Counted from the first letter of the stretch, positions 53,168-63,106 are shown. The stretch is DNA of 64,000 bases from Rubinisphaera margarita (GCF_022267515.1 NZ_JAKFGB010000009.1:310001-374000); one strand, 5' to 3'. Notes: generated from the sequence alone by a model not told the origin. Numbers and translations: made by a program.

Positions 53168-54721
53168 CTATTCCCCCTTCAACTGCCGCATACTTTCGAG
53201 CAACTCAGCGATTTCTTCCTGTGTCCGACGGTTCTGATGGACAATCAACATGCGGGCGTTGGCGGTTTCGTAGAACTGGACGGTTCCGCCGTAGCCGCCG
53301 ATGGTCTCCCATTCACCGGAGGTCGTGTGGAGAATGGCATCAACGAGAGAGTTCTCGTTCTTCAATGGACTGGCATGCGTTCGCTGTGCTGGCGGATCGA
53401 CCGACAGAGAGGCGGGCTCGAGCGAGATGACCGGGCTGCCCATATCGAAGAATCCGGCTCCGCCACCCCCCGTGCCCTGAGGTTGAGGATTCCGGTTTTC
53501 CTCTTCCACGACAGAGTCTGGATCCGCAGGATTCGGGACGGGGGCGAGTTCATTCGCCGCGATCAGGTCGGTCACATCGTAAACGCAGGTCGACATCATC
53601 TCATCGCAGCGATACGCGGGGGCGATCACGAGCATTTCGTGATCGAAGTAGTAGTCGCAGTCGATCTGCGAGAGGATTCCGTCGAGGACGTAACGGAGTT
53701 CCTGGTTGCCGAAGTACGTCACCTCGGCATCGTTCGGAATCCCCTCGTCATCCATCGCAGGATGATCGATGCGGATGGGGAGCTGGAAGAAGTCGGAATA
53801 GAAATCAACAACCTCCTGCAGCGAGACCTCAATGAAGTCCGCCTCGACTTCCGTCCGCAGTTTGTCCCGCATGCGGAACTCGGCTTTCCGGAGCAGTCGT
53901 TCCACATTCATCGCGTAACCGCAAAACGGATGCTGAGAAAGCGTCGCTTCGGCGGCCCCCTCGCGATGGCTTGCTTCGATCGATTCCAGAGCGGTCAGCA
54001 GGACGGCGACCTCCTGTTGAGCCGGCCGTGTCTGTCGGACAGCGATACCATGTCCCGAGGACATCTTCAGCGGTCGGGCCTGTCCGCCTTCTCCGTCGGT
54101 ATCGACCCACCATCCGGAACTGGCCGTTTTCACAATTTGGACGAGGCTGTCGAGTCGTTTCTCCGGACCGGCTTCAAAGCGGTATTCCTCAGGCGAATCG
54201 AGCAGCAGCGAAGAGAGCGGATAAACGCGAACCTGGGAGAACTCGTGATTGCTTTCATAAGTGCTGACGACGATATCGCCATCGACAATATTCCACGTGA
54301 CTTCAGGAGAAAGCAGCCGGAGCTGATGGTGCAGGGTCGAACGCATCGAGATCGACGTTTCACCGGGAAGGGTGAGGGCGATCGGGGTCCGGGCATCGAG
54401 ACCAAGTTCTTCCAGATTCCTGTGTTGGAGATGAATGTGAACGTCGTGCACATCACCCAGCAGTTGCAGTGACTCCGAGAACGGAATCTCCAGGAGCTCG
54501 GCAAGGGACGGCTGATTGAGCTCGTTCAGAAGATGCCTGTCTTTTTCGTCCGCGGCGGCATGGACCGGCGGCGGGAGCAGCGGGTTCCGTTCGATCTCGG
54601 CGACCCAGGCCGGTTCCGTGTCCGCACTCTTCTCCGCGGGGTTGTCCTCAGCGAACAGGAATATCGGATTCAGCAGAACGGCGACCAGCAGGGTCGAAAG
54701 CGGAAACGTCAAACGTCGCAT
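53168..54721 (-). CDS. Secreted protein with repeated secretin-N/STN-like modules
   Basis: 517 residues from ATG 54721, with GGAG six bases upstream; an ATG four codons earlier (54733) is also possible. A signal peptide (LTFPLSTLLVAVLLNPIFLF) is followed by SLAELLEIPFSESLQLLGDV with a following strand set, and again near 330 VSLQEVVDFYSDFFQLPIRI. Both fit the alpha/beta STN pattern seen at the start of secretins and TonB receptors. No secretin channel domain is present. It ends TQEEIAELLESMRQLKGE. The protein is therefore likely a periplasmic or surface module, perhaps partnering the coiled-coil protein downstream. Confidence 0.75.
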   Translation of the reverse strand: MRRLTFPLSTLLVAVLLNPIFLFAEDNPAEKSADTEPAWVAEIERNPLLPPPVHAAADEKDRHLLNELNQPSLAELLEIPFSESLQLLGDVHDVHIHLQHRNLEELGLDARTPIALTLPGETSISMRSTLHHQLRLLSPEVTWNIVDGDIVVSTYESNHEFSQVRVYPLSSLLLDSPEEYRFEAGPEKRLDSLVQIVKTASSGWWVDTDGEGGQARPLKMSSGHGIAVRQTRPAQQEVAVLLTALESIEASHREGAAEATLSQHPFCGYAMNVERLLRKAEFRMRDKLRTEVEADFIEVSLQEVVDFYSDFFQLPIRIDHPAMDDEGIPNDAEVTYFGNQELRYVLDGILSQIDCDYYFDHEMLVIAPAYRCDEMMSTCVYDVTDLIAANELAPVPNPADPDSVVEEENRNPQPQGTGGGGAGFFDMGSPVISLEPASLSVDPPAQRTHASPLKNENSLVDAILHTTSGEWETIGGYGGTVQFYETANARMLIVHQNRRTQEEIAELLESMRQLKGE

Positions 54722-55166
54722 CAGTCTCTCCATGATTTCTTCAGAACGAAGCGGGAAGCGAACGCGCATGCGACTGCAGTGCCGCGCGGCGCGAGAGTTG
54801 ATTGAGTGAGAGTCCGTTGAGAGAGTTACGGCCTGAGACCCGCACCAGATCTGATGCTGATGCATTGACGATGCGGCCAGCCGACGGAGGGAATAGAAGA
54901 CTCAGAAAGAGATGAACCCGGGGCTGACCTGCACCGATTATCAGTCAGCAAAACCGAGATTGCAAGCCGGATCTGAGCAGATGACGACTCTTGCTGAGAG
55001 ACGCGTCGGGAGTTCCTCCGTAGCGGCGGCATCCTGCCGCCGAGAGCGCGTTGTCTGGAATGATGGCGGGCGAATCGCTCAGACGACGTTCAACATCCGG
55101 CGTATTAGCCACGTCCCTTCGGCGGCAAGATAGCGTCGCTACGAGTTGGGGCTCTCGGCCAGGTCG
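54722..55166. other. Intergenic region containing a TIR element
   Basis: About 445 bases between the STN-like gene and the AsmA-like gene. A second TIR-bounded element occupies 55016-55145. No gene is seen in the rest. Confidence 0.55.
55016..55145. repeat. Intergenic element with terminal inverted repeats (copy 2)
   Basis: Left arm around 55016-55043 (TCCGTAGCGGCGGCATCCTG core) and right arm 55119-55145 match in reverse complement at 23 of 27 positions after removing one extra C from the left arm, the same irregularity as copy 1. Both elements begin with C-CGTAG and contain GCGTATTAG. Confidence 0.55.
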
Positions 55167-57599
55167 TTAGCGGTTCTGTCGGTTGCGGCGGCGTTCGAGG
55201 ATGCCCTGGAGAAGGCTGTTGACGGCACCGGCACCGTAGTTCCTCAGGTCTCCGCCGGTGATCTGCGGATTGTCCATTGTGCCGGCGATGCGAATCACCA
55301 GCGGCTGGCTCCGCAGGAACTGAGCGAGCGGGCCGGTCTGATCCTGGAGCAGATTGAGTGGAATGCGGATCGTCAGATCGAGCGTCTGGTCGAGTCCGAC
55401 GGAGCCTCCGCTGGTAACGTTGATGTCGCCTCTCCGGAACAGAAGTTGATCGTGATAGATGCGGTCGTCCCGACGTGTGAATTCGACATCCTGTTTGGGG
55501 ATCTCAAGCCACTTCGCTCCCCCCTCCAGCAGACTGGTATCGATATCGCGACCGACCAGTCCGCCAACGCCGAGAATTGGAGCGGTCGCCTGTTGCACCA
55601 TGGGGCCGGGCCCGAGGCGGCAATGGTCAACTTTGAGAATCCCCCGCAGGCTTTTCGGCTCGCCGGTGTCGAGGTCGAGTTCAAAGGATTTCATCTCCAG
55701 CGAAAAGCGGCCTTCCAGTTCGGTCGCGTTCGCGAACAGAGGGGAGACATACTTCAGCCAGCTGCGACACATGCCCCGCGTAAACTCAACGTTCTCGAGG
55801 ATCACGCCCGGTTCCATCACGAACGTTCGTTCGCCCGGCTTGAGATGGATGTGGGAGACGCCTTTGTAATAGCCGTTCTTTCCGATCAGCACTTCGACCG
55901 GTACGATCTTGAGGGTCTCTTCGGAGAGCTTGGTCCACAGTTCTCCGTTTTTGGAATCGACGCCATAACTGCTCAACTCGCCCCAGGACCAGAGAGCGAC
56001 CGCTGACAGGGGAAGTTCTTTGTTGGTCGGTTCGCGTTCTTCCTCGGCTTCGTCGAACGGCGAGGCTTTGGCCGAGGAGGTGAGCGGAGCAGGAGCGGTG
56101 GAATCGATCGGCTCGCCTTCAGCTCCTTCCGGCTGCTCGGGGGGAGCAGTGCGGATGCGACCATGGATGGCGAACTCATCGGGAGCCAGTTGATCGACTT
56201 CGATGGCCTGCCGAATGCCCGGGAAGGCGATGCAGAGCAGGGGGTGAATGTTTCCCTGGCTCGTCCCTTCGATATCGACCACTGGGTCGAGTACCCAGTC
56301 AGCAATGGTGCCGGCCATTTCCATCTGCCACGGATCGGTCGAAAAGTCGAAACGTGTCAGTTCGAGATTCCGTTTCGAGGTCTCAATCACACCCGTGGAA
56401 ACGAGGCGGACCCGTCCCAGTTCAACCGGTTCGGATTCAGGCTCGGCGTCTTCACGCTCGTCGGCTGAGAGCGGGGCGAACAGATCCTCGGCGGGGACCG
56501 GTTCAGCCGGTTCGTTTTCTGATTCCCGAAAAGGCGAAACAACGCAATTCTCAAGGAGGCAATCGATGTCGAACTTGCCGGCAGCCGTGGGAAGTGTATT
56601 GTCGATGCTGACCGTTCCCGTCACCGAAGTGGAGGTCAATTCCTGATCGGGCAGCCATTCGGTCGACCGCATCAGGAGATCGGTGGCCGAGAGTGTGCCT
56701 TCAAAGGCGAGCTTGAAGCCCTCTTTCAACGACCCCGACCATTTAGTGGCGAACTTGCCATCGGTATTGGCGGCGGTCAGATGCAAATGAGGAACGGCCT
56801 GATTCAACCAGGGTTGAATCAACTCGAGCGGCGTTTTTTCAATCTTGCCTTCCACATCGCCAGCGGTGACCTTTCCGTCGGCCATGGCGAGCTGGAAGTC
56901 AGCTTCCACGCGGCCGGCCGGGGCCCGTTTTTGAGAGGGGGAACTGAAGAGCGTATCTCCAGTCAGTTGACCGGCCAGCAGTCGGGTCGACTTCTCCAGC
57001 TGGATCTCGATGTTCTCGGTTTCAATCGTCCGTTCCGAAACGTTATCGCGCACGGTCACCTTGCCATCGACGATGCGAATGCGGAGCGGCTGGCCGCCAT
57101 GCTTCATCTCAGGCCATTTCCACGGCCCCTTTTCGTCGGAGCGACCAAACACGCGGTCCCAGTTGGTCTGGCCGTACGTGTTGATCTCGTAGACAAATTC
57201 CGGCCTGGTGATTTTGAGTTCGAGCGGAGCGCTGCTCGGCCAGAACATCTTCCAGAGGGGCGTGTTGACTTCGGCTGAACCGATTGTGGCGAGCGGATCG
57301 CCGGAATCGTCCTGAACAGTCACCTTCGAGAGTTGAGCGGGTCGCCACCAGGCCAGATCGGCATCGCCAATCGTGAGTTTGCCGTTGAACTCGCGCATCA
57401 GCGAATCGGCGATCTGCTTCTTCACCGATTCTGAAGAAAGAATCTGCGGCAGCAGCGCGACAACGCCCACCAGGCAGCAGACGAGGAGCACGGCCGTGCC
57501 GATCAGCCACCGCTTCCAGCGAGGACGGCGTCTGGGCTCGTCTTTTTCGACGGTGTCATTGTCCGACCAGTTGTGTCGTTCGATGTTCACCTGCACCAT
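55167..57599 (-). CDS. AsmA-family-like envelope protein
   Basis: 810 residues from ATG 57599, with GGAG upstream. The N-terminus is basic (RRRPRWKRW), then a membrane segment (LIGTAVLLVCCLVGVVALLP), then a large region whose opening ADSLMREFNGKLTIGDADLAW matches the AsmA/DUF748 start. The middle has several beta-rich repeats and two acidic, Glu/Pro-rich linkers. The end holds RIPLNLLQDQTGPLAQFL and VIRIAGTMDNPQITGGDLRN, the typical AsmA C-terminal piece. AsmA-like proteins are linked to lipid transport or outer-membrane assembly. It should hang in the periplasm from the inner membrane. The overlapping plus-strand frames are shadows. Confidence 0.88.
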   Translation of the reverse strand: MVQVNIERHNWSDNDTVEKDEPRRRPRWKRWLIGTAVLLVCCLVGVVALLPQILSSESVKKQIADSLMREFNGKLTIGDADLAWWRPAQLSKVTVQDDSGDPLATIGSAEVNTPLWKMFWPSSAPLELKITRPEFVYEINTYGQTNWDRVFGRSDEKGPWKWPEMKHGGQPLRIRIVDGKVTVRDNVSERTIETENIEIQLEKSTRLLAGQLTGDTLFSSPSQKRAPAGRVEADFQLAMADGKVTAGDVEGKIEKTPLELIQPWLNQAVPHLHLTAANTDGKFATKWSGSLKEGFKLAFEGTLSATDLLMRSTEWLPDQELTSTSVTGTVSIDNTLPTAAGKFDIDCLLENCVVSPFRESENEPAEPVPAEDLFAPLSADEREDAEPESEPVELGRVRLVSTGVIETSKRNLELTRFDFSTDPWQMEMAGTIADWVLDPVVDIEGTSQGNIHPLLCIAFPGIRQAIEVDQLAPDEFAIHGRIRTAPPEQPEGAEGEPIDSTAPAPLTSSAKASPFDEAEEEREPTNKELPLSAVALWSWGELSSYGVDSKNGELWTKLSEETLKIVPVEVLIGKNGYYKGVSHIHLKPGERTFVMEPGVILENVEFTRGMCRSWLKYVSPLFANATELEGRFSLEMKSFELDLDTGEPKSLRGILKVDHCRLGPGPMVQQATAPILGVGGLVGRDIDTSLLEGGAKWLEIPKQDVEFTRRDDRIYHDQLLFRRGDINVTSGGSVGLDQTLDLTIRIPLNLLQDQTGPLAQFLRSQPLVIRIAGTMDNPQITGGDLRNYGAGAVNSLLQGILERRRNRQNR

Positions 57600-57810
57600 G
57601 AGCTCCGCTCCCTCTGCTGTCCGCCACCGCCTCAAGCCGGGAGGGGTGGTTGTAGTGACTGTTCCCGCCGGGGAAATCAGCATTGCGTGTTCCTAACTGC
57701 AATCTTCTGGGCTGCTCTGGTGAAAATCAAGATGAGTCGTCGACCGGGAGCCTTCCCGGGAGCCACGAATCCTGGTGTTCGGTGAATGTTTGTGTGAACG
57801 TAACTCCGGG

Positions 57811-57855
57811 AATAATAAAGAGAAAGCCGGCCGGGGCAATGAGCTCCGGCCGGCT
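57811..57855 (-). terminator. Terminator of the Cys-rich peptide gene
   Basis: AGCCGGCCGG and CCGGCCGGCT (57825-57834 and 57846-57855) form a 10-base GC-rich stem. On the minus strand it is followed by TTCTCTTTATTATT, an imperfect T run. It lies 22 bases after the peptide's stop. Confidence 0.75.
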
Positions 57856-57876
57856 GGATGCGGATTTCGTCAACAA

Positions 57877-58047
57877 TCAGTGGCAACGGCAGCTGCGACA
57901 ACTCCGGCAGCTGACACAGCTTCGGCAGGAGCGACAGCTGCGACATGAGCTGCAACAGCGTCCCTGAGGCGTCTGTTTGTTCGATCGCAGCTGCTGGACT
58001 TCGCGGACCATTTTCGTTCCCGACGTTTTGGTGTTGAGAGTGTTCAT
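57877..58047 (-). CDS. 56-residue Cys-rich repeat peptide (possible modified-peptide precursor or metal binder)
   Basis: Starts MNTLNTKTSGTKMVREVQQL and ends in ten cysteines at 31, 32, 35, 38, 41, 44, 47, 50, 53 and 55, with a terminal His. From 32 to 53 a Cys occurs exactly every third residue, spaced mainly by Arg-Ser. AGGAG lies six to ten bases before ATG 58047 and a terminator follows the stop, so it stands as its own unit between the AsmA-like and HtrA genes. The Arg and Ser codons in the repeat vary (CGC, CGA, CGG, CGT; AGC, AGT, TCC, TCA), so the repeat is held at protein level. The pattern recalls heterocycloanthracin/sonorensin-type precursors or metallothionein-like metal binding; no maturation enzyme is in the window. 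Function is unproven. Confidence 0.72.
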   Translation of the reverse strand: MNTLNTKTSGTKMVREVQQLRSNKQTPQGRCCSSCRSCRSCRSCVSCRSCRSCRCH

Positions 58048-58170
58048 TGTGAGTCTCCTATGATCTTTCAATCGTGTTTTTGTTGATGAGAGGTTTCAGC
58101 AGACATTGCCACAACCTCGGAACACTCTGGAAAACGATGTTCCGCCTTCGAAGGGGACAGGCCGCGCATC

Positions 58171-58206
58171 AAAAAAGGAGTGAACCACCAAAAGATGGTT
58201 CACTCC
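58171..58206 (-). terminator. Intrinsic terminator after HtrA gene
   Basis: GGAGTGAACCA pairs with TGGTTCACTCC, and on the minus strand the hairpin is followed by TTTTTT. It separates the HtrA transcript from the Cys-rich peptide. Confidence 0.9.
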
Positions 58207-58254
58207 CGGCACGAGAGCGTTTGACTCACAGCGTCAACACACTCAGCGAATTCC

Positions 58255-59787
58255 TTACCTCGACCTCACAACCACGAACCGGCTCGATGGACCTCGTCGG
58301 ACGAGCATCAGCACGCCTTCAGCGAGATCAGCGTCTTCGATCGCGGCGGTGAAATCGTCGACCGACTTCACCCGCTGCGAACCGACCTTCTCGATCACTT
58401 CGCCAGCTCGCAGATTATTCAGTTCGGCGACACTGTTTGGTTCAACCGAAGAGATGACCACGCCGGCGACATCGTCGGAGTAGCCGAACTGTTCGGCCAG
58501 ATCCTTAGTGAGTTCCTGAACCTCCACGCCAAGATCTTCCACGGAAACACTTTCCGTTTCTTCTTCCCGGTTCGAAGTTGAAGGATCGCCACCCCGCAGA
58601 GCCAGATCCTGAGGCATCTGGGCCATCGAGATTGTCAGTTCTTTTTCTTTCCCGTTGCGATAGATCGACAGCGGGTAAGACTTTCCGACCGACAACTGCT
58701 CGACGATTCCCTGAAGCTGGCGGGTTCCGCCGACCGGGCGGCCATCGAGTTCCAGAATGACGTCGCCGGTTTCGAGGCCGGCCTTGTCAGCGGGCGAATC
58801 CTTCATGATCTGCGAAACGATCGCGCCTTCGTTGACGTTCAGGCCGAGCTGATTGGCCAGATCGTTGTTGACCGGCTGAATCACGACGCCAATGTAGGCC
58901 CGCTTCACCTCACCCGATTCCATGATCTGATCGGCGATCCACTTCGCCATGTTGATGGGGATCGAGAAGCCGACCCCGTCGTAGCCGCCACTACGGGACG
59001 AAATCGCGGTGTTGATACCGATCACCTGGCCACGCAGGTTGATCAGCGGTCCCCCGCTGTTCCCCGGGTTAATGGCGGCATCGGTCTGCAGATAGTCTTC
59101 GCGTTCATTAATGCCCGGACCGCGACCTTTGGCGCTGATGATGCCCTGGGTCATCGTCAGCTCGAGTCCGAACGGGCTGCCGAAGGCGAGCACGATGTCG
59201 CCGACTTCAACGTTCTCGCTGTCGCCCAGCGGGATCGCTTCGAGGTCCGGCGCATCGACCTTAATCACGGCCACATCGGACCGGCTGTCGGTTCCGATGA
59301 GTTCCGCCTGATACTCACGCCCGTCGTGAAGGCGAACGGTGATCGTCTCGGCTCCTTCGACCACGTGATTGTTCGTCAGGATGAAGCCTTTGGGGTCAAT
59401 GATGAATCCCGAGCCCTGTCCCTGAGGAACGACGCGGCGGCGTGGTGATTCTTGTTCGGGCATGTTCTTGAAGAACCGCTCGAACCGCGGATCGCCCTTG
59501 AAGAGTTCTTCCAGGTCGAGTCCACCCTGCGTCTGCACGGTGGCGACGCCACGGGTTTCGATGGCGACAATGCCAGGAAACGTTTCCTTGGCGATCGTGC
59601 GGAAGCTGGTCGCCAGATCCCGAGCCGTGTAGGTCTCAGCATCGCGAACGGACGGGGCTTCCTGAATCTGTCCGATTGATACAGCGGCAGCGATCGCCAG
59701 GCAGACACAGGAAACTCCCGTGCTCCAGACCGCCACGCTGCGTGACATGCCCCATCTCCGAGGCGATTTCTGGTCTCTTGATTCCAT
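58255..59787 (-). CDS. HtrA/DegP-family serine protease with two PDZ domains
   Basis: 510 residues, AAAGGA before ATG 59787. An N-terminal anchor (VAVWSTGVSCVCLAIAAAVS) places it in the periplasm. The trypsin-like domain has the catalytic triad: His in LTNNHVVEG, Asp in RSDVAVIKV and Ser in AAINPGNSGGPL. Two PDZ domains follow, around GAIVSQIMKDSPADKAGLE and GVVISSVEPNSVAELNNLR. HtrA proteases degrade or refold damaged envelope proteins. A Glu/Ser-rich linker joins the PDZ domains. The gene ends in a strong terminator. No sigma-E or Cpx-type regulator is adjacent. Confidence 0.95.
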   Translation of the reverse strand: MESRDQKSPRRWGMSRSVAVWSTGVSCVCLAIAAAVSIGQIQEAPSVRDAETYTARDLATSFRTIAKETFPGIVAIETRGVATVQTQGGLDLEELFKGDPRFERFFKNMPEQESPRRRVVPQGQGSGFIIDPKGFILTNNHVVEGAETITVRLHDGREYQAELIGTDSRSDVAVIKVDAPDLEAIPLGDSENVEVGDIVLAFGSPFGLELTMTQGIISAKGRGPGINEREDYLQTDAAINPGNSGGPLINLRGQVIGINTAISSRSGGYDGVGFSIPINMAKWIADQIMESGEVKRAYIGVVIQPVNNDLANQLGLNVNEGAIVSQIMKDSPADKAGLETGDVILELDGRPVGGTRQLQGIVEQLSVGKSYPLSIYRNGKEKELTISMAQMPQDLALRGGDPSTSNREEETESVSVEDLGVEVQELTKDLAEQFGYSDDVAGVVISSVEPNSVAELNNLRAGEVIEKVGSQRVKSVDDFTAAIEDADLAEGVLMLVRRGPSSRFVVVRSR

Positions 59788-60382
59788 CTGTGTGTCCTTT
59801 CGTGGAAAGACATGATGCGTTGTGTTCGTGCGGCTGAAGACTCAGGCGGGCTCGGGGATTCAGTCCCCGACAGGTGGGAAGCTCGCGAGGCTTCAGAAAG
59901 CGACAGCGGGGAGGACGGAAGGCCTTCCAGATCCATCACCACGCCGCGTTAACGTGCTGCTTCCTTTTTACGAAGGTCGACGGCCATGCGCTGGAGGATT
60001 TTCTTCAGAACTTCTTTTGTTGTAGACGATTCTGGCTCATCCTCAAGGTCAATCCCGCAGTTCGAGGCGGCTGAAAACGTGTATCCCCCTGGGCACCCCC
60101 GGTCAACGATCGGGGAGTTCCCCATTCCCGGCATACGCAGAAATCGTCGCCTGTCCCAGCCGTTTAGGAGCTCGGCGGGAAGAGAAACTGAACGTGAGTG
60201 GACCCGGTTCTCCGCACGACAGTCTGGTCCGTTCAGATTGCCCGTTATCTGAGGAGCCCGGCAATTAAGCCTGTCCAACGGTTTGTTGATTTCGTAAAAT
60301 TTTTCGATGGCGATGCCTGTGCGCACGCTGTTTTCGATTTTTCCGCACTCTCACGAAGGGGTGCCCCTCGCTTAAGAACACT
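59788..60382. other. Intergenic region between HtrA and RNase III, one weak ORF
   Basis: About 595 bases. Only one weak minus-strand frame (59949-60326) is listed; the rest shows nothing definite. It should contain the divergent promoters of the HtrA and RNase III genes. Confidence 0.45.
59949..60326 (-). CDS. Possible small hypothetical protein
   Basis: 125 residues on the minus strand, unrecognised. Its last 35 residues (EPESSTTKEVLKKILQRM and a KKEAAR end) look helical and charged and could be real. The first part reads as random. A shorter start near Met 64 or 68 is possible. No ribosome-binding site is seen, so it may be spurious. Confidence 0.25.
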   Translation of the reverse strand: MRTGIAIEKFYEINKPLDRLNCRAPQITGNLNGPDCRAENRVHSRSVSLPAELLNGWDRRRFLRMPGMGNSPIVDRGCPGGYTFSAASNCGIDLEDEPESSTTKEVLKKILQRMAVDLRKKEAAR

Positions 60383-61162
<780 letters not shown>

Positions 61163-61192
61163 TCCGACGTGGATCGCCTGCGCGATCGGCTC

Positions 61193-63106
61193 TTAAACCG
61201 TGTCGCCCATGTCGACGATCATCGTCGCGTCCTGAGACTGCAACGGCTGATCGAATGGATGCAGATCGGCGTTGTCGTTCCACCAGTTCCGTGCCAGATC
61301 GGGCGTCCAGACCGGGGCATCTGCGCAGAGCGTCAGCTGCCGGGCCAGTTCCATCGCCGACTTCGGCCGCTTCTGCGGCGACTTGTCGAGGCATTGCATG
61401 ACCAGCGCTTCGACGTCGGCTGCGATCGGTTGCCCGAGTCGCTTCGACGGTTCCAGCGGAACCTCGGAGAGTTGCTTCAGACAGATATCGATCGCGTCGT
61501 TGCCCGTGTAGAGCGGCTGGCCTGTCAGCAGGTAGTAGCCGACGGCTCCGATGGCATACAGATCGCTTGCGGTCTGTCCGCTGCCGGGGGAATCGATCGC
61601 TTCGGGGGCCATGTAGAGCGGCGTTCCCGATATGCCCTTCGATCCGGGCGCGACGGCTTCCTGCAGATCGACCACGAGTCCGAAGTCGAGCACGGTGACG
61701 TGATCGTGATGGGGACCACGCTGGGAGATCGCGACGTTCTCCGGTTTGATGTCCCGGTGGATCAGTCCGTTCCGGTGAGCCTCATCAAGTGAGCCGCAGA
61801 TCTGCGTCAGGATGTGAATGACGCGACTTGCCGGTTGGGGCCCGTGCAGTTGCACGAGCTGTTTCAGAGAAAGCCCGCGGACGTATTCCATGGCGTAGTA
61901 GAACAGTCCGTCCGTTGTGCGTCCGAAGTCGTAGATCGAGATGGTATTGGAATGACTGAGCCGGCTCGTCATCTGAACTTCGCGTTCGAAGCGGGCGATG
62001 TCGGAGGTGCTCAGATCCTGATTGTTGAGCACTTTCACGGCTGCCGGCCGATTCATCATTGTATGCCGGGCGCGGAAAATCGAACCGCTGGCTCCGATGC
62101 CGATGCAGTGTTCGAGCACGAAGTGTCCGAACTGACGGTTGATCAAAGAATCCTGAATCGTCCGTCCCTGCAGATGTTTAGTGAGGCATTGTTCGATCCG
62201 GTCGGCCAGCGGCTGGCGATCGCTGCTGCCCGGCTCGTTCGTGTAATCCTCGTCAACCTTCTCAGCAATCTGGAACAGTTCGAACGAGTTGTCGTTCTGG
62301 TCCCATTCGGAAAGGGGGATCGCCGGAGTGCGATGCTGGGGAATGCGAACCGGGATCAGCGACGAAGCCGCGACGGCATGAATGTGCGTCCCCAGCAGTC
62401 CCATGGTTTCAAGCTGATGGTAGTCCATGTGATGGCAGAGCGCGGCACAGACCAGCTCGTCCGGCACGTTCCATTTCATCAGACAGATTCCGGCCACCTG
62501 AGCGTGATTGACGCCGAAGCGGGATTGCTCGTAGTCCACCAGATCTGCGGAGCGGCGATTCGCATCTTCCCAGTAGCTGACATAATCCTTCGCCTGGGCG
62601 TGGCTGAGTACGGGCAGCAGGAAGTCCTGCAGCATCGCTCCGGTGAAGGACAGATCGGGATCGGCATCGAGCGTTCTGGCGACTTCCCGGGCAAACTTCG
62701 CCCGTTCGAGGTTGTCGGCCCAGAACTGATGCAGATCGAACAGATGCGAGTTGAATTTACGGACGGTCGACTGCACGGCTGCGGTAAGGATGAGCATCTT
62801 CACGCGACGAATGCCGAGTGTCGTCAATGCCATCCGCACCGACGTTACGCGATGTCGCAGGCCATAGGTCGAGGAGTTGACATGCTTCAGCAGTTCGCAT
62901 GTCAGCGTGGTGTCCTCTTCCAGAATTCTGGTCAGGACTTTGGTGTCGTAGTTGGGGCGATTGGCCTGGAGCAGAAACTGCGAGACCGAATGCGGCAGAA
63001 CCGGCATCTTCCACATCTGAGGAAGTAGCGATTCGGCATCATCGGGAAGCAGCCGAGAGCGAATCTCGGTCCAGTCGACTTTCTGTGCATCACGTTGCGG
63101 AGTCAT
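61193..63106 (-). CDS. HDOD-domain serine/threonine protein kinase fusion
   Basis: 637 residues from ATG 63106 (an ATG eight codons earlier is also possible). Residues about 25-250 form an HDOD domain: LPQMWKMPVLPHSVSQFLLQ, VNSSTYGLRHRVTSVRMALT and TLGIRRVKMLILTAAVQSTV, plus a helical end. From about 330 to 590 there is a protein kinase with GIGASGSIFRARH, the Lys in PAAVKVL, the catalytic HRDIKPENV, LDFGLVV and GTPLYMAPEAI. HDOD domains signal in diverse pathways and lack metal-binding residues. The fusion suggests a kinase whose activity is controlled by its N-terminal domain. There is no membrane segment. Confidence 0.92.
   Translation of the reverse strand: MTPQRDAQKVDWTEIRSRLLPDDAESLLPQMWKMPVLPHSVSQFLLQANRPNYDTKVLTRILEEDTTLTCELLKHVNSSTYGLRHRVTSVRMALTTLGIRRVKMLILTAAVQSTVRKFNSHLFDLHQFWADNLERAKFAREVARTLDADPDLSFTGAMLQDFLLPVLSHAQAKDYVSYWEDANRRSADLVDYEQSRFGVNHAQVAGICLMKWNVPDELVCAALCHHMDYHQLETMGLLGTHIHAVAASSLIPVRIPQHRTPAIPLSEWDQNDNSFELFQIAEKVDEDYTNEPGSSDRQPLADRIEQCLTKHLQGRTIQDSLINRQFGHFVLEHCIGIGASGSIFRARHTMMNRPAAVKVLNNQDLSTSDIARFEREVQMTSRLSHSNTISIYDFGRTTDGLFYYAMEYVRGLSLKQLVQLHGPQPASRVIHILTQICGSLDEAHRNGLIHRDIKPENVAISQRGPHHDHVTVLDFGLVVDLQEAVAPGSKGISGTPLYMAPEAIDSPGSGQTASDLYAIGAVGYYLLTGQPLYTGNDAIDICLKQLSEVPLEPSKRLGQPIAADVEALVMQCLDKSPQKRPKSAMELARQLTLCADAPVWTPDLARNWWNDNADLHPFDQPLQSQDATMIVDMGDTV

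Noticed and set aside
53051..54472. 473-residue plus-strand frame
   Set aside because: Shadow of the STN-module gene.
57877..57960. Short tandem repeats, possible CRISPR or microsatellite
   Set aside because: No spacers; the repeats are 9 bases and vary at synonymous sites, so they are a protein repeat.
57683..57967. Plus-strand frame with repeated RQLRQL units
   Set aside because: It is the antisense reading of the Cys-rich repeat; the minus strand has the ribosome-binding site, terminator and conserved spacing.
61814..63028. 404-residue plus-strand frame
   Set aside because: Shadow of the HDOD-kinase gene.
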